Below are positions 49,589 to 58,500 of a stretch of 64,000 nucleotides of DNA, one piece after another (the first letter of the stretch is position 1; each line of letters opens with the position of its first letter). Origin of the DNA: an uncultured Chitinophagaceae bacterium (GTDB taxonomy: Bacteria > Bacteroidota > Bacteroidia > Chitinophagales > Chitinophagaceae); assembly GCA_937907395.1 (NCBI GenBank), contig CALCII010000001.1, positions 1 to 64,000 on the forward strand, written 5' to 3'. Made by a program: the position numbers and the translations under genes. The notes under the pieces were generated by a model. It was given only the letters and a program-made list of their open reading frames with translations. It was not told the DNA's origin and did no database searches.

Positions 49589-50569
49589 GTGAGCCCGGCT
49601 TTTGTTAACAATCTTTTTTCTTCCGGTAAGGCGGATTTTTTTCAAAATGCCCGGGAGGTGTTTGCTTATCAACAAAAGGAGAATGAGGTATATCGTTTGT
49701 TTACAACTGTTTTGAAAAGGGGACTTTCATCTGTTCATGCTGTAACGGATTTCCCGTTTCTCCCCATCTCTTTTTTCAAAACACATAGAGTTGTTGTCTC
49801 CGCATTTGAACCCGAACAGGTATTTGAAAGCAGCGGTACAACAAAAACGGTTCAAAGCAGGCATTATGTAAAAGATATATCAGTTTATGAAGCTTCTTTT
49901 TTAAACGGTTTTCAGCAGCAGTATGGTAACCCTGCTGAATGGTGTATTCTAGGCCTGTTGCCATCCTACCTGGAGCGTGGGCAATCATCCCTGGTTTATA
50001 TGGTACAAAAACTGATGGAGGAAAGTAACCATCCGCTTAATGGTTTTTATCTCAATGATTATGAGAAACTGAAAAAAACTATCGTGGAGACAGAAGCTGC
50101 AAAGCAAAAAACACTATTGATAGGCGTTACGTTTGCACTACTTGATTTTGCAGAGGAATTTCAGGTTAAGACCAATTATTTGACGGTAATGGAAACAGGA
50201 GGTATGAAGGGCAGGAGGGAAGAGCTTACAAGGGAAGAAGTGCACCAGAAATTAAAAACAGGTTTCGGTATATCATCTGTTCATTCGGAATACGGAATGA
50301 CAGAGTTGTTGAGCCAGGCATATTCTATTGGTGATGGCATTTTTACTTGTCCGCCCTGGATGAAAGTATTAGTGAGAGATGAAGATGATCCTTTAACTGT
50401 GCACACATCAGGAAAAGGAGCGTTGAATATAATCGATCTGGCCAATCTTTACAGTTGCAGTTTTATTGCTACTGATGATATAGGCGAAGTATTTGAAGAT
50501 GGAAGTTTCCGGGTAATGGGCCGGTTGGATAATAGTGATATCAGAGGGTGTAGTTTATTAGCGCTTTAA
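49589..50569 (+). CDS. LuxE/PaaK-like acyltransferase
   Basis: A 326-residue protein of the acyl-protein synthetase (LuxE) group, part of the adenylate-forming superfamily. Seen are FPFLPISFFKTHRVV, the nucleotide-binding ESSGTTKTVQSRHYV, GLLPSYLERGQSSLVYMVQ, METGGMKGRREELTREE, and the late motif HSEYGMTELLSQAY with FIATDDIGEV. These fit activation of a carboxylic acid, here perhaps for surface polysaccharide or lipid modification. It begins at a GTG codon (49589); no later ATG would keep the conserved N-terminus. It is divergent from the lipoprotein gene. Confidence 0.82.
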   Translation: MSPAFVNNLFSSGKADFFQNAREVFAYQQKENEVYRLFTTVLKRGLSSVHAVTDFPFLPISFFKTHRVVVSAFEPEQVFESSGTTKTVQSRHYVKDISVYEASFLNGFQQQYGNPAEWCILGLLPSYLERGQSSLVYMVQKLMEESNHPLNGFYLNDYEKLKKTIVETEAAKQKTLLIGVTFALLDFAEEFQVKTNYLTVMETGGMKGRREELTREEVHQKLKTGFGISSVHSEYGMTELLSQAYSIGDGIFTCPPWMKVLVRDEDDPLTVHTSGKGALNIIDLANLYSCSFIATDDIGEVFEDGSFRVMGRLDNSDIRGCSLLAL

Positions 50570-50583
50570 TTAAATAACAGGAT

Positions 50584-51531
50584 ATGCTTTCAGAGAAGTT
50601 AAAAATGTTTGAAAACCGTTTGGTGAAAGTATACAAACACCGCAGCAAGCAGGCGAAGCGGATGGGTGTTACCTGTTATCGTTTGTATGATAAAGACCTT
50701 CCGGAATTTCCGGTAAGCATTGATCTGTACGAAGGGAATGTTTGTTTGAGTGAATACCGGGCCAAACACAACCTCACAGAAGAAGAACATCTGGACTGGT
50801 TGGAAGGAACTGTTGCTGTGATAGCAGAAGTGCTGGGTATTACAGATGAACACATTTATACAAAAGAACGAAGAAGAAAAACGGATCGGTTATCCCAATA
50901 CCAGAAAACGGGTGAGGAGAAAGAATTTTTTAATGTACAGGAAAACGGCCTCACATTCAGAGTGAATCTTACCGATTACCTGGATACGGGTTTATTCCTC
51001 GATCATCGTTCCACACGTAAGATGGTGATGGATGAAGCAAAAGATAAAAAAGTATTGAACTTGTTTGCCTACACCGGATCTTTCAGTGTGTATGCAGCGG
51101 CTGGTGGAGCGGTCGAGGTAACCACTGTTGATCTGTCCAACACCTATATCGACTGGGCGAAAAAGAATTTTGAACTAAACCATTTGCAGAATCCGGCAAA
51201 CTACCGGTTTATAGTAGACGATGTGAAACAATACCTGGAAGAATTAAAGCCGGGTAAGTTTGACCTGGTGGTGATGGATCCGCCCACCTTCAGCAACAGT
51301 AAGAAGATGAAAGACATACTCGATATTCAGCGGGACCATGTGGAACTCATCAATAACGTGCTGTATGCGTTAAAGCCGGGTGGAGTACTGTATTTCAGCA
51401 CCAATGCCCGTAAATTTCAACTGGAGGAAGCGCAGATCAACGCATCTGTTATAAAAGATATCACCAAAGCTACCACGCCCTTTGATTTTGAAGGAAAATT
51501 GTTAAGATGGTGCTGGCGGATGGTGAAGTAG
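50584..51531 (+). CDS. RlmI/RlmK-like class I SAM-dependent rRNA methyltransferase
   Basis: A 315-residue enzyme resembling the 23S rRNA guanine/cytosine methyltransferases RlmI and the C-terminal half of RlmL. The N-terminal part has a short RNA-interaction region. The Rossmann fold shows VLNLFAYTGSFSVYAAAGGAVEVTTVDLS (motif I and the acidic cofactor residue), then FDLVVMDPPTFSNSKKM (catalytic DPP) and KPGGVLYFSTNARKF. The product is methylated rRNA; which base is modified cannot be told. It lies 14 bp after the LuxE-like gene and may be cotranscribed. Confidence 0.87.
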   Translation: MLSEKLKMFENRLVKVYKHRSKQAKRMGVTCYRLYDKDLPEFPVSIDLYEGNVCLSEYRAKHNLTEEEHLDWLEGTVAVIAEVLGITDEHIYTKERRRKTDRLSQYQKTGEEKEFFNVQENGLTFRVNLTDYLDTGLFLDHRSTRKMVMDEAKDKKVLNLFAYTGSFSVYAAAGGAVEVTTVDLSNTYIDWAKKNFELNHLQNPANYRFIVDDVKQYLEELKPGKFDLVVMDPPTFSNSKKMKDILDIQRDHVELINNVLYALKPGGVLYFSTNARKFQLEEAQINASVIKDITKATTPFDFEGKLLRWCWRMVK

Positions 51532-51581
51532 TTCCGGTGTTGTCATTTGCACTTATCTTGCATCTAAATTCGATTGCTTGT

Positions 51582-52283
51582 ATGAATAAAGTCGTTACCA
51601 ATGCAGAAGCGGCCATTCATGATATTGCCGATGGCGCTACCTTAATGCTGGGCGGTTTTGGCCTCTGCGGAATTCCCGAAAATTCTATTGCAGCTTTAGT
51701 AAAGAAAGGAGTGAAACAACTTACTTGTATTTCCAACAATGCAGGTGTGGATGATTTTGGTATTGGGCTCATGCTGAAGCAGAAACAGGTGAAGAAAATG
51801 ATTTCTTCTTATGTGGGGGAGAATGCTGAGTTTGAACGCCAGTTGCTTAGTGGCGAACTGGAAGTGGAATTGATTCCGCAGGGAACATTGGCTACACGCT
51901 GTATGGCGGCAGGTTATGGTATGCCGGCGATTTATACTCCTGCCGGAGTGGGAACTGAAGTGGCAGATGGAAAAGAAGTAAGGATATTCAATGGAAAAGA
52001 ATATTTACTCGAGTATGCATTTGATGCAGATTATGCCATTGTAAAAGCATGGAAGGGAGATACACAAGGCAATTTGATTTTTAAAGAAACCGCCAGGAAT
52101 TTTAATCCATTAATGGCTATGGCAGGAAGAGTTACTATTGCTGAAGTGGAGGAGTTAGTTCCGGCTGGCGAACTGAACCCCAATGAAATTCATACACCGG
52201 GCATTTATGTGCATCGCATTTTTCAAGGTGTGAATTATGAAAAACGCATTGAACAGAGAACGGTAAGAAAACAAATAGTATAA
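51582..52283 (+). CDS. scoA: 3-oxoacid CoA-transferase subunit A
   Basis: A 233-residue subunit of the enzyme that moves CoA from succinyl-CoA to acetoacetate or related 3-oxoacids. The glycine-rich binding segment is present (DGATLMLGGFGLCGIPENSI), as are TCISNNAGVDDFGIGLML, the ELIPQGTLATR region and PAGVGTEVADGKEVR. The start at 51582 gives the usual N-terminus MNKVVTNAEAAI. The partner scoB follows after 94 bp that hold a palindromic repeat. Confidence 0.93.
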   Translation: MNKVVTNAEAAIHDIADGATLMLGGFGLCGIPENSIAALVKKGVKQLTCISNNAGVDDFGIGLMLKQKQVKKMISSYVGENAEFERQLLSGELEVELIPQGTLATRCMAAGYGMPAIYTPAGVGTEVADGKEVRIFNGKEYLLEYAFDADYAIVKAWKGDTQGNLIFKETARNFNPLMAMAGRVTIAEVEELVPAGELNPNEIHTPGIYVHRIFQGVNYEKRIEQRTVRKQIV

Positions 52284-52377
52284 TGTGGCAATGTGAAAAT
52301 TTGAAAATGAAACCATCTCTTCCAGTATAGAATACAATTTTCAAATTTTCAGATTATTCAATTTTCAAATTGTTCCT
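52284..52377. repeat. TGAAAATTTGAAAAT-type inverted repeat between scoA and scoB
   Basis: GAAAATTTGAAAATG on the left and CAATTTTCAAATTTTC on the right are reverse complements. A further copy (CAATTTTCAAATTG) lies just before the scoB start. The pair fills the whole spacer of a two-subunit operon, as a dispersed intergenic repeat does elsewhere in the window. Confidence 0.6.
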
Positions 52378-53037
52378 ATGGCTTTATCAAAAGAACAAAT
52401 CGCACAACGTATTGCAAAAGAGTTGAAAGATGGGTATTATGTCAACCTTGGTATTGGTATTCCCACTCTGGTTGCAAACTATATTCCGGAGGGAATACAA
52501 GTGGTGTTACAGAGTGAAAATGGATTATTGGGGATGGGGCCCTTTCCATTTGAAGGAGAAGAAAATCCCGATCTCATCAATGCAGGGAAACAAACCATTA
52601 CTACTATTCCCGGTTCAGTATTTTTTGATAGTGCCATGAGTTTTGGAATGATAAGGGCCGGCAAAGTGGATCTTACAGTGTTAGGTGCCATGGAAGTGAG
52701 TGAACGGGGTGATATTGCCAATTGGAAAATACCGGGTAAGATGGTGAAAGGAATGGGAGGAGCGATGGACTTAGTAGCCAGTGCCAAGAATATTATTGTG
52801 GCCATGATGCATACCAATCCAAAAGGAGAAAGTAAATTATTACCTCATTGTTCTTTACCATTGACCGGAAAACAATGTGTGAAAAAAATTGTGAGTGACC
52901 TTGCTGTCCTCGATGTTACTCCGGACGGGTTTCAATTACTGGAGCGTGCCCCCGGCGTTTCTGTTGAGGAAATCGTTTCTAAAACAGCCGGAAAATTGAT
53001 TGTGCAAGGAGAGGTGCCGGAAATGAGTTTTAATTAA
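52378..53037 (+). CDS. scoB: 3-oxoacid CoA-transferase subunit B
   Basis: A 219-residue subunit carrying the active-site glutamate. Family segments: KDGYYVNLGIGIPTLVANYIPEG, VVLQSENGLLGMGPFP (catalytic Glu in SENG), DSAMSFGMIRAGKVDLTVLGAMEVSERGDIANW and MVKGMGGAMDLVAS. Together with scoA it forms the functional transferase in ketone-body or fatty-acid metabolism. A terminator follows the stop codon. Confidence 0.95.
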   Translation: MALSKEQIAQRIAKELKDGYYVNLGIGIPTLVANYIPEGIQVVLQSENGLLGMGPFPFEGEENPDLINAGKQTITTIPGSVFFDSAMSFGMIRAGKVDLTVLGAMEVSERGDIANWKIPGKMVKGMGGAMDLVASAKNIIVAMMHTNPKGESKLLPHCSLPLTGKQCVKKIVSDLAVLDVTPDGFQLLERAPGVSVEEIVSKTAGKLIVQGEVPEMSFN

Positions 53038-53056
53038 CTGAACATATATGAAATTA

Positions 53057-53082
53057 AAAACCCGGATCATTCCGGGTTTTTA
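53057..53082. terminator. Terminator between convergent scoB and the peroxiredoxin gene
   Basis: AAAACCCGGA and TCCGGGTTTT form a 10-bp stem around a 4-nt loop, with T/A-rich sequence on both sides, so it can serve both strands. Confidence 0.85.
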
Positions 53083-53090
53083 ATTGGAGA

Positions 53091-53813
53091 TTAAATGAGT
53101 TCTGCTTCCATTCCTATTTCTTCTTTTGGAAGCGGCTTCATGCAAAAGAACCAGTCTTTACAATACATATCTTTTTCATTTCCTTTCATTCGGTCGGATG
53201 CGACTCCGCAACTATTAGCAGTAGGTACAATTACATCTTCACCCGGTTTCCAGTCGGCCGGTAGTGCTACTGCATGTTTATCGGCTGTTTGTAAACCAAC
53301 CAATACACGTTTCAGTTCTTTAAAATTGCGGCCCAGTGAAAGCGGATAATAAATGATGGCACGGATAATGCCCTTCGGATCAATGAAGAAGACGGCTCTT
53401 ACCGCTTTGGTGCTGCTTTCACCCGGTTGAATCATACCATACCTTTTGGCTACTTCCATGGTGATATCTTCAATCAGCGGGAATTTCACTTCCACATCTT
53501 TCCATCCACGGAATTCAATTTTTTCTTTGATGGTGCGCAGCCATGCAATATGGCTGTACAAACCGTCCACGCTCAATCCAACCAGTTGTGTATTCAGTTT
53601 TGCAAATTCGGGTTCCATTTTGGCAAACGTCATGAACTCTGAGGTACACACAGGAGTGAAATCGGCAGGATGACTGAAAAGTACCACCCATTTTCCCTGG
53701 AAATCATTCGGGAAATGTATATTGCCTTGAGTGGTTACAGCAGTAAAAGAAGGAGCCGGGTCGCCAATACGGGGCATGCTGATTGTATGGGAGGTTTCGT
53801 TTCCGTTAAGCAT
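53091..53813 (-). CDS. Peroxiredoxin (Prx6-like)
   Basis: A 240-residue thiol peroxidase. The start at 53813 gives the usual length. The catalytic cysteine is Cys56 in HPADFTPVCTSEF. The Prx6-type segments RTIKEKIEFRGWKDVEVKFPLIED and GESSTKAVRAVFFIDPKGIIRAIIYYPLSLGRN are present, as are extra Cys residues near the C-terminus (NSCGVASD, YCKDWFFC), as in archaeal-type Prx6. It reduces hydrogen peroxide and organic peroxides. It stands alone, convergent with scoB. Confidence 0.94.
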   Translation of the reverse strand: MLNGNETSHTISMPRIGDPAPSFTAVTTQGNIHFPNDFQGKWVVLFSHPADFTPVCTSEFMTFAKMEPEFAKLNTQLVGLSVDGLYSHIAWLRTIKEKIEFRGWKDVEVKFPLIEDITMEVAKRYGMIQPGESSTKAVRAVFFIDPKGIIRAIIYYPLSLGRNFKELKRVLVGLQTADKHAVALPADWKPGEDVIVPTANSCGVASDRMKGNEKDMYCKDWFFCMKPLPKEEIGMEAELI

Positions 53814-54013
53814 GATTAAATGTTTTTTCGTGAGTAATGTTAACGGTGCAAAGTACATCTAACGGCATCCCTTTTTCTGTGAGAAAAGTCATAGAAAGGA
53901 ATGATGATGGGCTACCCTGGTACTATGACTACAATAACGGACTATATATACATCAAACCGGGGCAGGGTTGCAACTTGAAACCGGTAATCAGAATCATAG
54001 ATGTAAAACACCT

Positions 54014-54574
54014 ATGCAAATCATTCGATCCATTCAAAACCGTATTTATGAAATACGTGGTGACAGGGTTATGCTGGACGTTGATCTGGCATCTCTCTAT
54101 GAAGTACCTACAAAAGTGTTTAACCAGGCAGTGAAACGAAATCAGAAACGCTTTCCACCCGATTTTATGTTTCAACTGACCAACGAAGAGTTTGATCGTA
54201 TAAAACACTTCTCTGAAGAGGTATCCAATTATTCTTTGAGGTCACATTTTGTGACCTCAAAGAACGGCAGGGGAGGAACCCGGTACTTACCCTATGCCTT
54301 CACCGAACAAGGTGTTGCCATGCTCAGCGGCATTCTTAACAGCGAAAGAGCCATTTCTATGAATATCGCAATTATGAGGGCATTTGTGGACATACGCCGG
54401 GTATTGCTGCAGGATGCTGATCTGAAAGAGCAACTCGCACTTCTCAAAGAACGGATGGGTGAGCACGATGTACAATTAAACCAGATTTATGATGCCCTTG
54501 AGAATCTGTTGGATGAAAAAGCGGCAGAACGGAAATGGGATGAAAGGGAAACGATTGGGTTTAAGAAATCCTAG
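54014..54574 (+). CDS. ORF6N-domain DNA-binding protein
   Basis: A 186-residue protein from the ATG at 54014, where the ORF6N domain begins: IRSIQNRIYEIRGDRVMLDVDLASLYEVPTKVFNQAVKRNQKRFPPDFMFQLT (about 4-60). Then come FTEQGVAMLSGILNSERAISMNIAIMRAFVDIRR and a coiled-coil tail (DLKEQLALLKERMGEHDVQLNQIYDALENLLDEKAAER). ORF6N (KilA-N-related) domains are linked to phage and mobile elements but also occur singly in Bacteroidota chromosomes. The region upstream (53837-54013) is open in frame but has no conserved look. Function unknown, perhaps regulatory. Confidence 0.8.
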   Translation: MQIIRSIQNRIYEIRGDRVMLDVDLASLYEVPTKVFNQAVKRNQKRFPPDFMFQLTNEEFDRIKHFSEEVSNYSLRSHFVTSKNGRGGTRYLPYAFTEQGVAMLSGILNSERAISMNIAIMRAFVDIRRVLLQDADLKEQLALLKERMGEHDVQLNQIYDALENLLDEKAAERKWDERETIGFKKS

Positions 54575-54911
54575 CGAAACTCGTATGTTTTCCTACTTAT
54601 TGGATACTGCAAGATCAGCGTTTATGAAATTAATTCACCCCGTCAGCGGCTCAAAGCCTTGACGGCGGTTTACAGGAACAATTCCTAAGCATTTAAATAA
54701 TCCCCGGGGCAACGGAAATGTAATTTGGTGTTGAAATATCCGGGTTCTTCTACTGCCAGACCCTGAGGTGACAGAAAACTGGTTAAAGGACAAAAATTTC
54801 TTAAACCATGAGTATTCGTTTGCAGTATTTTATGAATCGGGTGAAGGGGGGTTAGGTAAATGAATTATAATTAAACATATGAAGTAATGAAAGCATTCTA
54901 TAAATATCTTT
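54575..54911. other. 337-bp intergenic region, no gene seen
   Basis: The stretch separates the ORF6N gene and the AT-rich envelope-gene patch. It contains a short GC-rich interval near 54636-54665 with CCGTCAGCGG and CTTGACGGCGG, a weak inverted repeat. No ORF or RNA gene is recognised. It may mark the left edge of the accessory region. Confidence 0.45.
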
Positions 54912-55595
54912 TCAAAGAATAAATTTGTAGCCAATACTTAAATTCAGAGGGATCGGATAGAAAGTTGAAAGTTCAGAGTTTGAGGAATTAGGACCTGCTT
55001 GTGTTGTAGGGATTCCAATACTTGTTAGAAAAAACAAATTCCCAATACCAATTTTTTTCTCAATGCCAGCCCCTAGAACAAATAATATATCAGCACCATG
55101 TTTCTCTGTGCCGTCTGGGTTTAGCTGAGAGGTTTCCATAAACCCCAGAGTATATAAGTCGTCGTTGTATAATTCGTAACGTGCATTACAGGGTGTATAT
55201 GTAAGCGCAACTGCTATGTTTGCAAAAACATTAACACCATCTTTGTTTCTTCCGGAGCCTGTAATGTAAAACCGGTTTCCAAATTCTAATCTGTAAATTG
55301 GTACTTTATAAAGTGCAGCTACATAAATTCTTGATGGATTTGTGCCTGAGTTAAAAGCAATACCTTCAACAATACTTCTTGTTATAATAGGTCTGCAATA
55401 AGATGCATCTACGTAAATATTAAACAGACTTTCTTCTTTTGATATTTCAATCAGCAGGCCGCTACCAATTGTATTTCCTCCTGTGCTTTTATTAAGATTT
55501 CTTACAAAAGTACCATAAGGTGCTATGTTTATTTGTGCCTTTACAGTTAACACAATAAGGCAGAAAGTCAGGATAATATAAAGTTCTTTTTTCAA
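54912..55595 (-). CDS. Hypothetical outer-membrane protein (227 aa)
   Basis: An exported protein with a signal peptide (MKKELYIILTFCLIVLTVKAQ). Alternating hydrophobic and Gly/Asn-rich segments follow (GNTIGSGLLIEISKEESLFNIYVDASYCRP, NRFYITGSGRN, IGNLFFLTSIGIP) up to a terminal strand PLNLSIGYKFIL. The terminal aromatic-rich strand suits a beta-barrel. No family recognised. A decayed fragment of a related gene lies at 57401-57520. It is divergent from the next gene, 40 bp away. Confidence 0.65.
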   Translation of the reverse strand: MKKELYIILTFCLIVLTVKAQINIAPYGTFVRNLNKSTGGNTIGSGLLIEISKEESLFNIYVDASYCRPIITRSIVEGIAFNSGTNPSRIYVAALYKVPIYRLEFGNRFYITGSGRNKDGVNVFANIAVALTYTPCNARYELYNDDLYTLGFMETSQLNPDGTEKHGADILFVLGAGIEKKIGIGNLFFLTSIGIPTTQAGPNSSNSELSTFYPIPLNLSIGYKFIL

Positions 55596-55635
55596 GGTTT
55601 TTATTTATTTTTAAACAAACATAGTCAATTAAACA

Positions 55636-56310
55636 ATGAGACCCCTGATCGTTTCTCTTGTGCTTTTATTACTTTCTTGTAAACAGAATACTTGTCTTCC
55701 TCCCTCAATTTACATTGCTGAAAGTGTTACAATATTTGCGGGAGATACTTTAAGGTTAGAACCTCAATCAGTATCTGGGGCAGCTTATAAATGGGTTGGC
55801 CCTGGAAATTTCACATCTTCGCAAAAAGATGTGGTCATTATTAAAACTCCTAAAAGTGCTCAGGGTGAATATACTGTTAATGTAAAGTCTGGTGGATGTG
55901 AGAAAAATGCAGTCGTTTCTGTTGTTGTACTTGATACTCCACAATGTAATATATCTAATAATACATTATTATTCCCCTCTGCCATGTACATGCCCAATAG
56001 CCGTTGTGGTATTGGTGCTCCTGGTCAGTTTAATGTTAATCATTCTGGATTACAAGGCGATTTCCTTATAACATTTTTTACGGATCCTGTAAAAAAAGGA
56101 AGTTTTATATATAATGTCTCAACTCTTAATACCGAAGCCAGCGATGTTTATTTGCAACTTTCGGATGGGGGAGTGTGGCAGGGAATGAGTGGTAAACTAT
56201 TTGTAAGGATAATAAATAATCGATTGACTGCTTCTTTTTGTGATGTTCCGTTTGGCAATCTAAATACAAGCATTACTCAAAAAGGTAGTGGACGATTTTC
56301 TTGTCAATGA
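55636..56310 (+). CDS. Secreted protein with an Ig/PKD-like domain
   Basis: A 224-residue exported protein, probably a lipoprotein (MRPLIVSLVLLLLSC, Cys15). About residues 25-100 look like one Ig- or PKD-like beta-sandwich (ITIFAGDTLRLEP-type start, GAAYKWVGPGNFTSSQKDVVIIK, GEYTVNVKSGGCEKNAVVSVVVLD), as in cell-surface Bacteroidota proteins. The C-terminal part is not recognised. Function unknown; base composition is AT-rich like its neighbours. Confidence 0.6.
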   Translation: MRPLIVSLVLLLLSCKQNTCLPPSIYIAESVTIFAGDTLRLEPQSVSGAAYKWVGPGNFTSSQKDVVIIKTPKSAQGEYTVNVKSGGCEKNAVVSVVVLDTPQCNISNNTLLFPSAMYMPNSRCGIGAPGQFNVNHSGLQGDFLITFFTDPVKKGSFIYNVSTLNTEASDVYLQLSDGGVWQGMSGKLFVRIINNRLTASFCDVPFGNLNTSITQKGSGRFSCQ

Positions 56311-56497
56311 TTATTTATAAAATGAAATAAGTAAAAAAAAGTAATTAATTGATAAGGAAGCTTATAAACGAAACGGTGTTCCTTCAAAAATAATTATTAT
56401 TGTCTAACCGGAGTCGGCTGGCGCCTGTACCGGTGCGATGGTAAATTTTAATGGGATTGATGAAAACATTTTAATTTAATAATTCAATAACCTACAT

Positions 56498-57346
56498 ATG
56501 AAGTATTTTTTTAATCTAACTGTAGTAATATTCATTTTTCTTTATTTGCCGGTTTTGTCAAACGCCCAGACAATACTTAAATTCTCAAACGGAGAGGAAA
56601 TAACAGTAAGCGAAATTGATTTTAGTTACAAAAGTATCCGGAAAGTTAATTTAGGTGTTAATTTAGGATTAAATGGGTTAGCAGATATTCAATTTTTTAA
56701 TGCCAGTTACATAGCCCCGGACAAATTATATTTATCTCTAAACACAGGGATTGCAGGAGGGCATGTAGAGTCAATTATCTTTTTAAAGGGTAAAACAATA
56801 GAAAAAAATAAGATGATTGCCTTGAAATATGAAAATGAAACTCCACGAATCCTGACGAGATACATTGCAGAGGTGACTGTTGAAAAGCGTAAACAGGTAG
56901 GATTGTATTTGGCAGTTTCTGATTACGGAAATATATTTAATATGTACAAAGGTGACCCAGACCTTGGGGTAGCTTCCTATGATAATAATGTGACTAATCT
57001 AACAACAATCTATGTTGGAGTTGGTTTTGTGAATTATTGGAATGCAAAAATCAAGATTGATGATAAGTATAAGCGACGAGTATTATTTATGGGTAAATCA
57101 ATAATCGCTCCTTTTGTGTGTACAAACGGAAATGTTGTTAATGACAGAAGTCAAAATATTCTTCCAGCATATGGTGCAAGAATAACTTATGATTTTTTTG
57201 GCACAACAAGCCTGTTTGGCCTAACATTGAATATGAAAACTGGTCTTGATCTTTTTCAAAGAAAAGGTAAGGATCCGGAAAATATTTTTAAGCAAACCGG
57301 TGCTGCACCTATTTTTTCAGTCGGATTAGGACTAAGTACTCTTTAA
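56498..57346 (+). CDS. Hypothetical exported protein (282 aa)
   Basis: It has a signal peptide (MKYFFNLTVVIFIFLYLPVLSNAQ) and then an extended beta-rich protein with no family recognised. It contains NLGVNLGLNGLADIQFFNASYIAPDKLYLSLNTGIAGG and ends APIFSVGLGLSTL. Gly-rich strands ending in a hydrophobic aromatic or leucine suggest an outer-membrane barrel or a large envelope lipocalin-like fold. It lies in the AT-rich patch with other unknown envelope genes. Confidence 0.6.
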   Translation: MKYFFNLTVVIFIFLYLPVLSNAQTILKFSNGEEITVSEIDFSYKSIRKVNLGVNLGLNGLADIQFFNASYIAPDKLYLSLNTGIAGGHVESIIFLKGKTIEKNKMIALKYENETPRILTRYIAEVTVEKRKQVGLYLAVSDYGNIFNMYKGDPDLGVASYDNNVTNLTTIYVGVGFVNYWNAKIKIDDKYKRRVLFMGKSIIAPFVCTNGNVVNDRSQNILPAYGARITYDFFGTTSLFGLTLNMKTGLDLFQRKGKDPENIFKQTGAAPIFSVGLGLSTL

Positions 57347-57671
57347 CTATTTTATAAACCTTATTTTATAGAAATTGCTACTTAAAGCTTAATTACCTTT
57401 TCCAAGTATAATTTTGTAGCGTAAGCTCAAATTTAGTTGGGTTGGATTAAATCTAGAAATGCCGAATAAGTGGAGGTAGTACCAAATTGCGAAGTTGGGT
57501 TGACATACGCCCTGATTCTACAATTTAATCTGCTTCGGGATATGGGAGAATATTATAATAGTTCTGTAATTATTTTTTAATTCTAGGACGATGATTATTA
57601 ATATTATTTAAAATAATTCACAGGAATTTTCATTTTTCTTATACTCGATAAACTGAATAAACAGAAATAAT
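57347..57671. other. 325-bp intergenic region containing a decayed gene fragment
   Basis: The region between two hypothetical genes is AT-rich. Its centre (57401-57520) retains a minus-strand remnant of an outer-membrane protein gene, listed separately. The right part (57540-57660) shows nothing clear. Confidence 0.5.
57401..57520 (-). pseudogene. Decayed 3' fragment of a paralogue of the 227-aa outer-membrane gene
   Basis: On the minus strand, one frame gives NPTSQFGTTSTYS. Then, after a frame change, it reads RFNPTQLNLSLRYKIIL, which aligns with TFYPIPLNLSIGYKFIL at the end of the gene at 54912-55595. The match covers the terminal strands. The frame change and missing upstream part show it is a remnant, evidence of past duplication in this patch. 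Confidence 0.6.
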
Positions 57672-58151
57672 ATGAAACACAATAGTTTTTTATTGATGGT
57701 TTTTATTCTATTTGGAGTGATAACTTCTGGTGGCAAAACAATGGCCCAAGATTCCCTTTCAAATTGTATTCCCTCTGAATATAGTAAAGAATATATTCTC
57801 CTAGTTCAACCCTTAAAAAAAATGCAAAAAACCGGAACGCCAGCTGTTAACTTTGAGAAACAGGTAAAGAAATATTTTAAAGGTAAATATGAGATGTTGT
57901 CGCCTGATATTAATGTGGATTACAATAGTACTGGTTCAAATGGCGACTCTGATGTGTCAAACCAATATCAAGTAAAAATATATCGGTATATATTTAAAGA
58001 GGCTCGATACTATGATCGCAAAGGCAGAATGAGTTTACGCTATTATTTGCATGACCGATTAACTGGCAAAAATTATTCCTCCGTTAGGGGGGTGTTAAGA
58101 AATGTTTTTGCACCTATTTTGAATGGACTTAATGCTGAAATGGGCTTATAG
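57672..58151 (+). CDS. Hypothetical exported protein (159 aa)
   Basis: No family recognised. It has a signal peptide (MKHNSFLLMVFILFGVITSGGKTMAQ) and then a basic, mixed region: PLKKMQKTGTPAVNFEKQVKKYFKGKYEML, a Gly/Asn-rich turn (VDYNSTGSNGDSDVSNQYQVKIYRY) and a C-terminal KEARYYDRKGRMSLRYYLHDRLTGKNYSS. It is probably a small periplasmic or surface protein. It is the last gene of the AT-rich patch before the suf cluster. Confidence 0.55.
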   Translation: MKHNSFLLMVFILFGVITSGGKTMAQDSLSNCIPSEYSKEYILLVQPLKKMQKTGTPAVNFEKQVKKYFKGKYEMLSPDINVDYNSTGSNGDSDVSNQYQVKIYRYIFKEARYYDRKGRMSLRYYLHDRLTGKNYSSVRGVLRNVFAPILNGLNAEMGL

Positions 58152-58461
58152 GTTGTAATGTTTACTCTTAACACAGAATTAAGCTAATTGATTTTTCTTT
58201 CGCCTTCACATTGGCTCGTGTCTTCACAAACCAATCAGCCAAATAGTTATACCTTCAGCCCATGGGCTGCCGGATTGCAGCGTCACCGAAGCGTAGCGGA
58301 GGTATAGCGGAAAGTCAAATTCTTTTGATTGACCGGGATTGAAGCGTCCCGGCCGGGACAAATGTTGATTCCTGCACTACAGCTCACAGCCCCCACAGCC
58401 TTCCACCCACCATCAGGAAGAAAAACCCCAACGGAAGTGGAATTTTTCCCGATCTCGAACA

Positions 58462-58487
58462 TTATTTATACTTTTTTGTATAAATAA
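58462..58487. promoter_or_regulatory. Perfect inverted repeat overlapping the suf promoter
   Basis: TTATTTATAC, a T6 spacer and GTATAAATAA form a perfect 10-bp inverted repeat covering the likely -33 region. This is an operator candidate for a repressor of the suf genes, for example an iron- or cluster-sensing regulator. The Rrf2 protein encoded at 12604-13011 is one possible binder, but no link is shown. Confidence 0.65.
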
Positions 58488-58492
58488 GACCG

Positions 58493-58500
58493 TACTTTTG
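58493..58500 (+). promoter_or_regulatory. Candidate -7 element of the suf promoter
   Basis: TACTTTTG fits TAnnTTTG. The -33 element would fall in the T-run of the adjacent palindrome, 21 nt upstream. Confidence 0.55.

Noticed and set aside
53837..54013. N-terminal extension of the ORF6N gene
   Set aside because: The extra 59 residues show no domain and would begin within the promoter region shared with the divergent peroxiredoxin gene.
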